A DNA stretch of 64,000 nt from Angiostrongylus vasorum (GCA_018806985.1 JADANN010000465.1:1054001-1118000), one strand, 5' to 3'; shown: positions 34,277 through 45,219, numbered from the stretch's first letter. Translations and numbers: made by a program. Notes: generated by a model not told the origin, from the letters alone.

Positions 34277-34460
34277 AGTTTAACCTCATGAAGAGGAAAC
34301 AATAGTAATGAACTACGGCACTAATCTTGTAGTTTTCGCTGTAATAATAACTACTTTATAATACTAACTAGAGAAAAAACTTGTGGGAATCACACCAGTG
34401 ATTGTAACTATAAGAACAGGGATAGGAGTAAAAAATAAGAATAGAGCAGTTTCTGTTCAG

Positions 34461-34568
34461 AATATCGAAGGTGGTTGGATGGAAGGGAGTAATTCACGAG
34501 GTCATGTCGGCTTGTTTCCTGAATCCTACGTCGTTCCATATTACGGTGCACCACCTGGTATACCACCG
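34461..34568 (+). CDS. lst-4: SNX9-family sorting nexin, exon 2: SH3 C-terminal half
   Basis: 36 codons, NIEGGWMEGSNSRGHVGLFP through ESYVVPYYGAPPGIPP. GGW-MEG and G-x-V-G-L-F-P-x-x-Y-V are the classic SH3 Trp and 3-10 helix/last strand motifs; with exon 1 the SH3 is about 57 residues, normal for the fold. The acceptor TTTCTGTTCAG at 34450-34460 and the donor GTGAGT at 34569 are both strong. Phase 0 at both ends. The proline-rich end starts the linker continued by exon 3, after a 12.7-kb intron. Confidence 0.9.
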
Positions 34569-34785
34569 GTGAGTTTCCTGTCTTTTTTCTTTTTCTCATA
34601 AAGACAAGGATACAGATGTGCTTTGTAATTGCGAATTCGAGGAGGTCTATTTGTATTCTTGTCCTTATGTCCTTACTTCTTCCTTCTCATTGGATGAAAA
34701 GAAAACTATGGTAGAAATATATTCAGGAGAACGGTATCATAAATTTTAACTTTTCATTTACTGGCTATTACAATGTTTCACAGCA

Positions 34786-34995
34786 GGGTATTATGTGTGA
34801 TGCAACCACGATGATGCTGAGATATTTGCAACACTCCGGACCAGCTGAGAGACAGACGAAACGAAGGACCCGCATGGTGTGGTGGTGAACGCGTTAGCCC
34901 CCGGAAAGGGTAATAACGCGTTCGTTTCCTATCGCAGACATCTGCGGTCCGGAGTTTTGCAAATATCTCAGGATCACTGTAGTGGTGTCATGAAT
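34786..34995 (+). repeat. Family D element, copy 6 (in intron 2)
   Basis: Very clean right arm (GGTGGTGAACGCGTTAGCCC, AACGCGTTCGTTTCC, GGTCCGGAGTTTTGCAAATA). Of the left arm only the outer 40 bases remain (GATGATGCTGAGATATTTGC, AACACTCCGGACC), joined directly to the right arm. The missing left head and spacer look like a deletion within the fold-back. Confidence 0.7.
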
Positions 34996-35929
34996 GTTTT
35001 CGTTTCTTCTAACTGATGCTATTTGATGTTCAGTTTTTTCATCTCGTTTGGAATCGAGCGCCATAATCGTTAATAAAACTGTAGTTGTTCATTGCACATA
35101 AACTATGCTTATGTATTATAGATTCCGTGATATTTGACATTCGTATACAGGACCTACGATGGTTTTGAACTGTTTCTATTGCATTTGACACTGTGCTTTC
35201 TACTCCTCAGTTTTTGTTCTTATCAGGCTGATGCAAAAATGATGAACTTTTTCAAGGGAAAGCTTGATGTATTACAACTCAGACCTATCACTCAGTGTTA
35301 GGGATATTAGAATCTACATATCTTTTCTAACAGGATGGGAGTTTATTCATTTTGGTAACATAAAATTCTACGTATCTGGAAGCGACGCACTCTTCAAAGG
35401 CTATTTTTTCCGGCGATTTAGTTGCCAGAGATTATCCCAGCAAGTGGGTGTGAGTTGCTTTGAAAAAGTGATCTTTACTTAGCTACAGGTCCGATAAGTA
35501 CGGTGGATGAGGCAGGTTTTTGTAGTCGAACTAATTCAACATCTGCAGCATTAGTTCTGCAATTTTTTAGTGTGGGGCTGTCATATGAAAGGATTGGACC
35601 CATTTTATTGGACAATTCTGAACACATAAACCGTATTTTTTGCGGGACTCCATCGATTTCATGGCATAAATTCCCGGCTGCGATCGTTTTGCCAACATCT
35701 CGAAAACGAAGAACGTCATCACAACAATCTTTTGACGTAAATGTGGCATTGGAACATGATTATGATCTTCATCTCATTGCACTTTTTCTACTTACCGGCG
35801 TGGGTTCTCTTACATGACTTAGTTTTCATCGTACCTTACAGTGCTTTCGAGAAATGGGTGTTTTAATAGTGTAAGAGAGGTGTCGAATGGGTATTATGGT
35901 GACCATCTCATATCACTACCATTCATTTC
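34996..35929. other. no gene seen within intron 2
   Basis: Holds a 104-codon + frame at 35503-35817 with no recognisable domain. It could be antisense to further mariner-derived sequence but I could not show that. Confidence 0.3.
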
Positions 35930-36270
35930 CCATAGGGTATCCATTTATCAGGTTTTTTCACTTTTTCAGCACCTTCCAAATAGCGAATGATTACAGAATC
36001 ATGAATTTGGAATTTTTCTGTAACTTCCCAAGTAATTTTTGAAGCGGTAGCTTCGATTTCCACCTTCAGATTGTCTTAGTCAGTTGACATCGTGTACCTA
36101 ACAGCTTCGTCGTGAAGCCCCATAACACTGGTCGTAATGAACCGTCTGTACATTGTGCCTACGGCAGAACATGCCCACTGTACGCTTTGGTGATATTTTG
36201 AGTTCCCTTTATTGCTGCACGACTTCTTGAAGCAAAGCAATGCGTTTTTTTTATAATTTGGGAGTATCAT
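35930..36270 (-). pseudogene. mariner-type transposase remnant (N-terminal, HTH region)
   Basis: On the - strand, after stops and frameshifts, the frame reads VEIEATASKITWEVTEKFQI and then KVKKPDKWIP. This matches the second helix-turn-helix segment of mariner transposases (I-E-A ... T-x-E-x-x-E-K-F ... I-x-R-x-L ... K-V-K-K-L-D-K-W-V-P). The preceding CFKK segment may be the start of the N-terminal domain. No D,D-type catalytic domain was found downstream, so it is an old fragment. Confidence 0.6.
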
Positions 36271-36482
36271 TTCAACTAGCCATCCACTAATGTAAACAAA
36301 GGTTCGGTAAAAAGTGCTATATGGCTAATTTCTACCTAGGAAGCAAGTTAAGTTAACAAGTTCAATTGGTATATTTCAACTTTAATGGTATACATGGCGA
36401 TAAAACGATATAAGACGTGCTTTTTAGATGGAGACCTGTAATAAACAAGAATATACTGCTTACTAACTTATTTAAGTACTAG

Positions 36483-36605
36483 ATGACCCTTCTTCACTGT
36501 AGATCCCAATACTTCTTTTTTCTTATTTCATTATCCTGAAACCGTCGTCCACGAACGTGATCGAGCTCCCAAATGGTTTGCGCTGTAACTTGAGTCTCTG
36601 ATATA
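36483..36605 (-). repeat. Family C SINE, 3' fragment
   Basis: - strand tail: TGGGATCTACAGTGAAGAAG at 36514-36495, with decayed body. No head. Confidence 0.45.
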
Positions 36606-37874
36606 TTCTGTCATTGAAACTTAGGGCGCTGGTCAGTCGTCAGATTATTCATGGAAACCGGAGAGAGCCATCCGTACTAGGATACTGTCAGGTCGTTACC
36701 ACGGGCGATTGCTATTCTGTGTGGATTGGGAAAAAGTTTGTTATCTTGCTGATTCTTTCCGGACAGCGGCAAATCCTGCGTTATTCTATCGGCTGCTCGA
36801 GGAGGATCTAGTAAGCCGAATCCCAAAATGAATTAGAAACAGTTGAATCAAATACGAAGATCATTCTTTTAGCCAAAGGAAATGTTCTTCATCTGAAGAG
36901 GAATATTTCATGGTTAAACATACGTGTTTTTTTTTTATTAGTGAAGCTACCCAATTAGTAAAATAGCGGTGCTTGCAAATGATGGACAATTTTTTTGCAG
37001 TGTAGTCATCCTCATACCCACCCCTAATCGGTGCCCATTCGCCGATTGCATCGGCAATATGCACAGTGTTTGTGGTGTTCGGTTAATGGGCGAGTTTTTC
37101 TTTCCTTCTATCTCTTTCTACTGCTTTATCTTGATACGTAGGATTATGAGACCTTGTAATACCAGTGGCAGATTCCTTACTACACATCTGAAAAAATTCT
37201 CGCCGATTCTCGAAAGTGTTAGAGAATGTTTCCACTAAGTTCAAATGCTTTGTTACTATTAAAAGTTCCCTTTTGTCACTTCTAACCCAGATAGTCGTCG
37301 TGAGACACCCGACGAACCGTACTATTGATATAGTGAATCCTTATTTTTAGTCTGTTGGTGATATGGCAGGCATCTGGACCTTGTTGAGCTTTAACGTAAC
37401 ACAGATTTATTGTTAGCTAAGTTTCCCGACTCGAAACGTCGAACTTTTCCTCAGTTGGATGCCTTCGATGGAGAGATAAACGCTCCTTTGTATATTCGAG
37501 TTCGACATACAGGAAACCTTCCAGCCATGGAAAATTGTTCATCACTTTCTTGAGGCATGTGGTACGCATATTTTTGCAAAAAAGTAGTAGAAATGTAAAC
37601 GAAGTTTTTTTTGCATACCATTTCTCAAGTGGCTCGTCATAAGCCGTCATACATCCTATCGTCATAAGCCGAAATACATGGGAACAACAGATATCCGAAA
37701 TGTTCCTCGTTCTCTCTGTTTCCTCAACTTTTATGTTTTTGATTATTAATATATCTCCTTCTATGTTCCATTCTTTCAAATTCCTGCTATTCACGAATGA
37801 GTAGAATCCTTGCTTCCAAAAAATGTTGGAGTAGAGGAGTACTTATCCCTATAGCCCACAAATCGTGCAGTGAG
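36606..37874. other. no gene seen within intron 2
   Basis: Frames at 36614-36811 (+) and 37417-37794 (-) are open but lack splice framing and recognisable motifs. CGTCATAAGCCG is repeated twice at 37635-37671. Confidence 0.3.
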
Positions 37875-38275
37875 AGTTATCTTGATGGATACTTGGATAT
37901 TTGGATCTCCCCTCTTCACTAGTTGTGTAGGCCCCAGCACAATCTCCGTTTTTTCGGAGATTTGCTGGTTTAGCCACTGTGGTTCTTTGGAATCCCGAGG
38001 TCAGTGTAGCCAAAGTCTGCCCTAGGTCGTCACTACCACGAGCAGTCACCGATTTTGTGGATCAGAGGGAGATTTGCCACCATGCGACTTTGATACCAGG
38101 ACGGTTGTGGATCCTGGTATTGGTTTACTCTTAGGTAGGCTTCTTAATGGAAACGCCGGGACTCCTTCTCAGATTGGGAGACCCTGTCGGGGAGCATGAA
38201 TCCACCTGCTGTAGTTCGCAGCTCGACACCCAGGAACACCCAGCCACGATGAGGCGGTAAACCGTTGGCGGGATC
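37875..38275 (-). repeat. Family B element, copy 5 (in intron 2)
   Basis: Full length. The - strand ends AAATATCCAAGTATCCATCA near 37902-37883, so the short-repeat tail is at least two and a half units. The head is near 38272-38255 (CCAACGGTTTACCGCC). Confidence 0.75.
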
Positions 38276-38721
38276 TTGACGGATACTTTCCAAAAAAACT
38301 GTGCAGTATAGTAGGAAATAACAGAAGGACATTAGGACAGTCGATATTTGTCCTTAAAGTACTTAGAATATTTGTTAGTGTATTACAAATGGGAACGGGA
38401 CAAATGGTATTAGTTGGATCTAAGTCAAAAGATGTCGTTCTTTTGAAAAGCTATCGCGTGAACAGACCATGAAAACTTTGACTTTCTTCGCTGACTAAGA
38501 AACCTTTGAGGAGTGTAATCTCCGTGCTTGCGTCTTTTCAAGGGAACATCACCATATTTTGTTGTTTATCTGAAAATCCTCCATCTTTTTTAAATAGATT
38601 GTCCAAGGAAAAAGCCATTTTGTCAGTGCTGTTTTTTTTTGTCATTTCTTATTAATCCTTACTATTATACCGATGATTCGTTGATTTCTTTGACTTCACA
38701 AGTTTTCTACGGTATTCTGCC
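38276..38721. other. no gene seen within intron 2
   Basis: AT-rich, unique. A T-run is at 38631-38640. Confidence 0.3.
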
Positions 38722-39020
38722 ACAAAGCCTCTCATCCATCTGGAATCGAGGAATTGTTATCAAACTGCTTTGAGAAAAGTTCACTATGTCCAATCCATGC
38801 GGGTACGCTCTAGCCTGGCTATCTCGAGACTCCAGAGAAAATTGGCTCGACAAGCATTCAACGACATTCACAACGATGGCGAAAATTCTTAAGCATCATT
38901 TGAATCCGCAGGAAAAATGTTTGAAGACGTTCGCGGATGGTGGATGCCAGGAAACGAATCGAATGCAAGAAGTGCCTTGGGATCCGCACGGTAAATAATG
39001 AAAGACGGGCTGTATAAAAA
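38722..39020 (+). repeat. Family C SINE, copy 6, best LINE-derived tail
   Basis: 5'-truncated just inside the body (GCCTCTCATCCATCTGG). The tail at 38925-38995 (GTTCGCGGATGGTGGATGCC, GAAACGAATCGAATGCAAGA, AGTGCC, GGGATCCGCACGG) encodes, with one frame change, the x-x-W-x-x-x-A-R-x-R-x-E-x-K-K-C/x-x-x-P-H pattern of the LINE C-terminus, then GAAAGACGGGC. This is the copy in which the tail origin is easiest to see. Confidence 0.75.
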
Positions 39021-40090
39021 AGAAAAGAAAAACTCGTTTGACCTTTGAACTATCATTCTTTCATGGATTTTATTTTTGTAGATGAAAGAATGAAACCGGA
39101 GCTGAAAGCAGCAGCTACCCAAACAATCGACACTGCACTTGGCCTGAACTCACTTAACGAACAGACTATCCAAATTCGAGCAAACCAAATTTGCTCACCT
39201 ACCAAATCCACAGGATTTAGGGTGTTTTATGGCTAAGAAAACACTATTACGATTCGAAAAGTTTTCAGAAACCAGCAGTAAACTCAAAATGTAGCTGTCG
39301 AAATTTGCTTGGGTCCAAGAGAACAGTAGTCTTAGAGAATCCAATTTTTCCCAACTAGTTACGTTATGTTTCCATTTCCTGACACCAGTTTTAGTTGTGC
39401 AAATGCTGAGGAGCCTAAAACCAAGCCAATCCTGAAATCTTTTTTCGTTATTCTTTCAAAAAATAAAATGCCTGTGCATGATTTGCTGGCTTGGAATCGA
39501 ATCTTCGGAGACCTCGATTTCATTTCGGTTGAGGCATTATGTACGTTCGATTGCAAACGTGAAGCTTCGCCGACCCATCAGTTACCGTCAGTCTATTTGT
39601 TACTCGATTTGGGAAAATGTAATTTAATCTGAAACGACGAAATTTTCATTCCATGGGACCCACAAATAAAAAGTCTGTCGGAAAACGAATCCGTCAGAAT
39701 TTCGTTGAATTGGTGTTCTTCTGTTTATGTCACTGGCGGACATGTCCCATTAGTAATCCCTCAGTTATCACTTTTTTTTGCAAAAGTATGAAGAAATACC
39801 TTGTAAAATTGTTGGAAATGCGAAGAGAATGCACTCTGTTCTTCTTCCCACTTTTATTTTGATGTTTTTAATGAACAGCGAAAGACGTTGACCAACCGGA
39901 AACCTGTGCGAAATGTGGAATGGCTTTAGAAGTCGAAACCAGAATTCTCACGTAATTATTCTGGATATCGAATTCAGCTGGTGGTTCAATAAACGGCCGT
40001 TTTCTTTGTGTGTTAGTTTAGACACCACTTTTCCTTGATAAGATTATGTTTAATAACTCGTTCTTGATTCCTTCCTTCAAACGATGATGT
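39021..40090. other. no gene seen within intron 2
   Basis: No family repeats or splice-framed open blocks were recognised. The frames at 39366-39632 and 39653-39862 are AT-composition frames. Confidence 0.3.
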
Positions 40091-40155
40091 CGAGCAAAGA
40101 GAGAAAGAGAGGGACGGCGAAAGGAAGAGAGAGAAAGAGAGGGAGTGAGAAGGAC
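40091..40155 (+). repeat. polypurine (GA-rich) tract
   Basis: About 65 bases almost free of pyrimidines: AAAGAGAGAAAGAGAGGGAC, GGCGAAAGGAAGAGAGAGAA, AGAGAGGGAGTGAGAAGG. GAGAGAAAGAGAGGGA occurs twice, so part is a local duplication. Such tracts can form triplex or nuclease-sensitive DNA. Confidence 0.8.
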
Positions 40156-40250
40156 ACAGCTCATTCAATCTCTACGCTCTGGAACGGTTTAATGAATAGC
40201 GTAAGTGTTTATATTGTTGAGCTTACACGAGGTTGATAAAGATGTTTATT

Positions 40251-40288
40251 CGGCTAACGCTACGACGTCTTCGTCTTCATCAGAGCCG
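40251..40288 (-). ncRNA. hammerhead motif, second core box decayed
   Basis: On -: CGGCT (complement 40284-40288), CTGATGA (40277-40283), GACG/CGTC stem II, GTAGC in place of GAAAC (40259-40263), GTT, AGCCG (40251-40255) pairing with CGGCT. Stem I and stem II are kept, the second core box has changed at three positions; a dead relative of the 31.5-kb motif. Confidence 0.55.
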
Positions 40289-40437
40289 GCGATCCTTGTC
40301 GATGGTCCGCAGTTGCTCCCCCTTCTCGATGGGGCGTTTCCATCTGTCGTCGAACCGGATCTTCCTCATTTGAGCATCTCGAATGAGGTATACTCACCCG
40401 GTGACGTTCTTTTATACAAGGCAGTTGTTGTTGATAT

Positions 40438-40477
40438 GATTGTCCGTTGATAATAGCTTATTTTTCAACGGACAATC
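40438..40477. other. perfect 12-bp inverted repeat (hairpin)
   Basis: GATTGTCCGTTG at 40438-40449 and CAACGGACAATC at 40466-40477 are exact reverse complements with a 16-base AT-rich loop. It sits at the outer side of the Penelope-type terminal repeat. A role in RNA folding or as an element end is possible but unproven. Confidence 0.85.
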
Positions 40478-40480
40478 CCC

Positions 40481-41000
40481 TGCAACAGCCGGTAGTTTGT
40501 TAGCTATTATATAGCAAATAGATATTAAAATAGCGTAAATGTTCTTTCCAACGTAAAGAGGATAACTGTGGACTCTTATCACACGCTTTAAAGTGGTCGC
40601 TATGACTCGTACGACAAGCTTTTGCTTTTCATCAGTGCAGTATCCAATATGTTATTTATGTATAATATGCTTAGGAGCTAAACACAAAAAATGAAAATTT
40701 GAAGAATGACGTGAAACTACGACTATTCTGTAGTTCATTTTCGTATGATCACCTCGAAACAGATGTTACAAAGATACATAAATATTCCTGTTATTGATAC
40801 TAGTATTACTTCCCATTACTTTTAATCCACTGAATGTGCTGAACAAAATGAAAGACTCCGAAGTGGGATAAAAGTGATAGGAAGTCAGGGAAATAAAAGG
40901 GATCGTTATAATCATTCGAGGAGTTGTGCTCTCTAACCATTCCTGATATGCACTCAGTAAAGTAGTAAGCTAATGAGCACTATGTATTCTTTTTTTTGAT
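40481..41000. other. no gene seen within intron 2
   Basis: AT-rich; nothing recognised. Confidence 0.3.
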
Positions 41001-41260
41001 AAGCTTACACGAAGTTGATAATTATCCTTTATTTTCGGCTAACATTTCAACGCCTTCACCTTCCTCTGAGCCGATTATCCGAATCGACGTCCACAGTCGT
41101 TCGTCTACTCAATTCGGATAATCGGCTCTGAGGAAGACTGAAACGTCGAAACGTTAGCCGAAAATGAAGAATATTTATCAATCTCATGCATGCTTATCAA
41201 AGAAAGAATACATATTGATTAGTCATACCAAGGTTAAAGGAAAGTCGGTTTTGAGATATA
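41001..41260. repeat. Penelope-type fold-back with hammerheads on both strands
   Basis: Left edge TTGATAAGCTTACACGAAGT, TGATAATTATCC; right edge the near inverse (GAATATTTATCAATCTCATG, CATGCTTATCAAAG). The centre is a palindrome (GAGCCGATTATCCGAAT at 41070-41086 versus ATTCGGATAATCGGCTC at 41113-41129). The + strand has an intact hammerhead. The - strand has its partner with CAGAGGA and GAAAT, each damaged by one base. The right flank ATACCAAGGTTAAAGGAAAG matches 14.72 kb. Confidence 0.6.
41123..41162 (+). ncRNA. minimal hammerhead ribozyme motif, core intact
   Basis: TCGGCT 41123-41128 pairs perfectly with AGCCGA 41157-41162 (stem I). CTGAGGA 41129-41135, stem II GAC 41137-41139 with GTC 41146-41148, GAAAC 41149-41153, cleavage triplet GTT 41154-41156. 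All invariant core bases are present; cleavage after GUU is allowed by the NUH rule though usually slower than GUC. As at 14.6 kb, stem III is a loopless ACGT that can only close between two molecules. Competition from the 41.07-41.13 kb palindrome, which would sequester the stem I strand, may limit folding. Confidence 0.72.
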
Positions 41261-43374
41261 ATGAGCACTGTTTTAATTAATCCTCCCATTTCGATAACTT
41301 TCTTATTATACTGAGATGAATAACAGACAGGCTTCTAGTGGAATAAATAGTAGGCCGATAAGGCAAGATATTTTGCTAGAAAGTTCCCACACAGTGTGTC
41401 GTCGTAGGAATATTCATTTTTGCCGATTCACCACTTTCAAGGAAGCTAAATTTTCGGAAGACTCATCGTCTTTAAAAATGTTTAGTTAAATTAGTGAATT
41501 CAAGTTCAAGTACGATGCGGTTGCCGTTCATGTGTAGTTCCTTCATATCTACCAGTGATTTAACCATTACATCGACACCAAATGTTTGCGTTATTTAGCC
41601 GTGATTCACTCGTGCACCGAAAAATCGAAAAAAATACCTGGCGTTTGTTTTGTCCACAAGATAGAGATATATACGCGCCACTGTGGGCCACATCGAGTGC
41701 GATTCACTTGGGCTCGCACAACCGACTAGTTTCTGAACGGCAGTTTCCTAGTCGTAAATCCATTTATTGGAACGCTTCCTGTGTAGACTTTTGCAAGCTG
41801 AATCCTTAATTTTCAATTTGGAAAGTAATCTTGTCGAAGAAATCACAGAAATTATACATTTTTAGACTCTTTTTGAATTGTCGATTCGGACCTCTGATCG
41901 TATACGCGTTAAGAGTGTCGTCGTTTAAGTTTATGGTGCTTTTTACTTTTCCTTTGATATTGCTGTTCCTATCTGAGGTGTCTAAAGTTCATTTGTACGT
42001 GTTCTTTGCTTGAGATGTACAAAAACCTCAATTATAATCAGAGAAGTCTGTTTTGTGCCTCGCTAAAAATTATAGTAACAAGAGTATAATTTAAAGTTCT
42101 ATTCTGTTATGGAACGTTTGCTGTTGGGTGTTTGTCACCGGCTTACCGTCACTTGCTGCTTTCCGACCGTTTGCGGAAAACCGCGCTCGTAAGTGATTAC
42201 GGTAAAACATCATCTGCAGAACTTCCAATACGATGTTTTGACAAGGCTTTGTCTGAAAACCACTGAGCTGAGGGTGATTCAGCTTGGCAAAAGCTTAAGG
42301 ACGGAGACATAGTGAGCTATTTGCGAGAAGATTAGTCCTCTTTTAGTTACTGAGACTGAGAGAAATGGAAATCAAGCCTTGGACCAAACCTTGTTTAGAT
42401 CTGTAGATATCTGATTACAAGGAGATATAGCTGGCTATCTATGAGTGGGCTCGTAACGATTTCATTAAATTAGATGAGTAGAGCAGAAGTAAGTGACTCA
42501 CTCTGACTGAGTATATCGAGTTCATTCAACGGGGGATCTGAGTGGCAAATTGCCAATTTGTCGGCGGTTCGCTCATGCACTTACCGATGACGAGCGCAAT
42601 TCAGTTTATCTGAATCGCTGTCATTGCATCCGCTTTGATGACCTCATTGCTCAAAACAGATTTTCCTCTTTTCCCTTGTTGTCGTGGTTAGAGCGAGTTC
42701 GCTACAGCCAGACTACACCACTATTCTGAATATTCTCAGTTCGATTCCGTCGATAAAAATTAATGTCTTTTAGAAAAATCCGATTAATCTATATCTCTAT
42801 CTCATATCTCATTGAGCTAAGCTTAGATCAGAGCCCTATTCTTAAAGTCTTAAGAATTCTTAAAGAGATCCTCGATCTGCGGTCAATGATGGACGCTTCA
42901 TAGAATGCCTGTCGAATGACTGCAACTAAGGAATAAGAAGGATAGATGAACCGCTTGTCTACCTATGGGATTATCAAAACAAGGATTATCAGATAGAGTT
43001 TGTTCCTTCTGTTAACAAAAATTCCGCAAGACAAGTGCAGATACACAGTTTTTTTTAGCATTGTTTTGTCAAATTTTTCTGCTTCTGTCACCATTTATCT
43101 TCTCCCATAAAATAATTTATCGTCTCGTAGTGACTTAGACCTTCCTTAAGGGTCTATTCACAATGTGCATAGGGAATTCATGCACTCCAAAGAGGACATC
43201 CACCCTTAGAAGCTCGATGCTTCTAACCCGGAAGCTCATCTATAAGTAAGCTTATGTGACAACATAGTCTGGCGGGCTACCAACCTCTTTCATAACAAAT
43301 GCAATAAGAGTAAAATTCTGCAGCAAAGCTTTTGAGTTGACTTTCGTCGGACGTATACATAAAAATAAAAAAGC
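41261..43374. other. no gene seen within intron 2
   Basis: 2.1 kb without family A-D repeats. A tRNA-like promoter pair at 42.68-42.75 kb is listed separately. CTTAAGAATTCTTAAAG near 42849 is a short palindrome. Confidence 0.3.
42682..42748 (+). other. isolated tRNA-like pol III box pair
   Basis: TCGTGGTTAGAGCG (box A type) at 42682-42695 and AGTTCGATTCC (box B type, one mismatch) at 42738-42748, at tRNA-like spacing. The intervening bases do not give a convincing cloverleaf and no family A or C body follows, so it is a tRNA pseudogene or the head of another SINE. Confidence 0.35.
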
Positions 43375-43648
43375 TCATAAAGCTTTCAACGTTGATCAAG
43401 TTCTGAAGGATGCGCTGTGCATTCGATTTTATTAATCATCGTTGGAGGTAATTGAATGCATATCTAACCTTTACAATGACTTGCGTGGCTTACCGATGTA
43501 TCGAGCCAGTGCTACTATCCTCCCAGGCAGGTCTGTTACCAATTTTTCCGACCTTGGAGGAATGGAAAGCTTGGTGAGCCACGGGAGCGAGGATTGATCC
43601 CAGGTGCGTGTCGCAGAGCGCCTCGGACCACTGCACCACACGGGCCAA
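43375..43648 (-). repeat. Family A SINE, copy 9 (in intron 2)
   Basis: Full length on -: head GCCCGTGTGGTGCAGTGGTC at 43646-43627, tail near 43400-43388 (TTGATCAACGTTG). Antisense to the host gene. Confidence 0.75.
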
Positions 43649-45219
43649 GGCCTATACATACAGATCAATATTATAACTAAATATCAGTGTCCTATTACAG
43701 TGATCTTACCGTCTGGACTTAGTATGGATTTAAAACCGTCATGGATGGGTGTATTCCATTATGTTATTAACTCATTGCATTACTTACCAGATTTTGAGGG
43801 TCTCTAAAGCATTTATAGCAGGCATCCAGGTTACTGCACAAGATTCATAGTCCTTTGTTTTAAAGTTGACACTTTATCTTTTAGGTTGTGCTTAAGATTT
43901 TTTGACACCTTTTTTTTTACCTTTCTGTCCAGAGTTTATACATGACCGTGCCAGGAGGTCGATGGTTACCGTAGGTAGTCGAAGAATCTTGTGAATCTCA
44001 CAATATTTTGCCTCCTTACAACTAGATTTATCGAAGACAGCGGTAATGTTTGGTTTATTTGTCTATTCTTTATTAATGCCCTATTTCCTTTTCTATTTTC
44101 GTGACCACTGTTTGATGATGATCCTCGTGCTATGCATCGCACATTGAAGGAAGGAAGTGCGTTGAAAAGCTTCTCTTGTCACCACAGAATAACAATAACT
44201 ACCGCGTTTATTCTTAGTCTTGCACAATCGATGCTCAAAGGGTTGACGTAATTAGGTTGGGAACGTTTAATGACGCCTCTGAAGCAGTGTGCTTGTTTTC
44301 AACTTTTCCATAGTCGATCGTAGATTAATGGCTCATGGCTAAGTATACTACCATTAATCAAGCTAAATTTTTCCATTAATGATATAATACAACGAGGTTT
44401 CTTTGGCTACAGTAGTCTTTACTATGAGAGCATAATAAGTCTTTTTTGTTTGAAACGAAGTTGCTGTAGTTATCTGGCGTAGGATCATCACTTTGTTGCA
44501 CTTGTTGCGACTTTGTTATGCTGCTATAAAAGTAAACAGCTGGCGTTTGTTAATGTGTGCTATTTTTCACCTAAAAATCCTAAATCCATTTTGTCATACT
44601 CTACTACTCTACCGAGTTGTTCCTTTTACTTCCACGCTGTTGTACCAGCTATGTGGAAGTTATTCGTTGAAACGGAATCCTATTAAATTCGTACAGTGAG
44701 CATCATCTTCATTTCATTCCCAATTGAAATCAGTAGGGAAATAGGTCCGTTTATTATATCTACAATAGTAAGCCAATGTAAAGCTTGTTCAGTGATGTTA
44801 CCGTGAGCTCAAGTGCGTTTTTTCGTGTATTTCGTCTCATTCATCAGTGGTCGTCAGCTTTAAAGGACGCCATTCTCGTACTGGGTTGTGGTGGACTCTG
44901 AGTAATTACATAAGAGATAATGAAATTAGCTGAGACGAATAACTATGGTGTTATTCAAATTCGACATATCTTTTTCTTACGATGTTTCTATTTTGCTGAC
45001 GTCGTCGACCAGTCGAGATTACGATGAGGTTTTTCATGAATTCAGCCTTACATTATCTATTGCGACTCATTTCCTTGCTTGTTGTTATTCATATTCAGTT
45101 ACAATGAAGATGTAGAATAACGGAAATCGATTCGCCATTCCCACACTTTCGTTCATCGTTTTATTTTCTCTAAAACGACTGTTTATTTTCTCTTATGACC
45201 GACTGTTTAATAACCTCGG
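43649..45219. other. no gene seen within intron 2
   Basis: AT-rich. A hammerhead-like scrap may be present at 44142-44170 (TTGAAGGAAGGAAGTGCGTT, GAAAAG), too decayed to call. Confidence 0.3.

Larger units (their letters stand above)
40205..40480 (-). repeat. Penelope-type terminal repeat with hammerhead and hairpin
   Basis: On -: a perfect hairpin, TATA-like TTGTATAAAAGAACG (about 40422-40408), CGACAAGGATCGCCGGCT, the hammerhead-like motif, CGAATAAACATCTTTATCAA and CCTCGTGTAAGCTCAAC. It is the counterpart of the + strand copy at 14.48-14.70 kb in the same order. Confidence 0.55.

Noticed and set aside
35503..35817. mariner catalytic domain next to the HTH remnant
   Set aside because: I could not find a D,D(34)D spacing or conserved HDNA/SPDL-type motifs on either strand.
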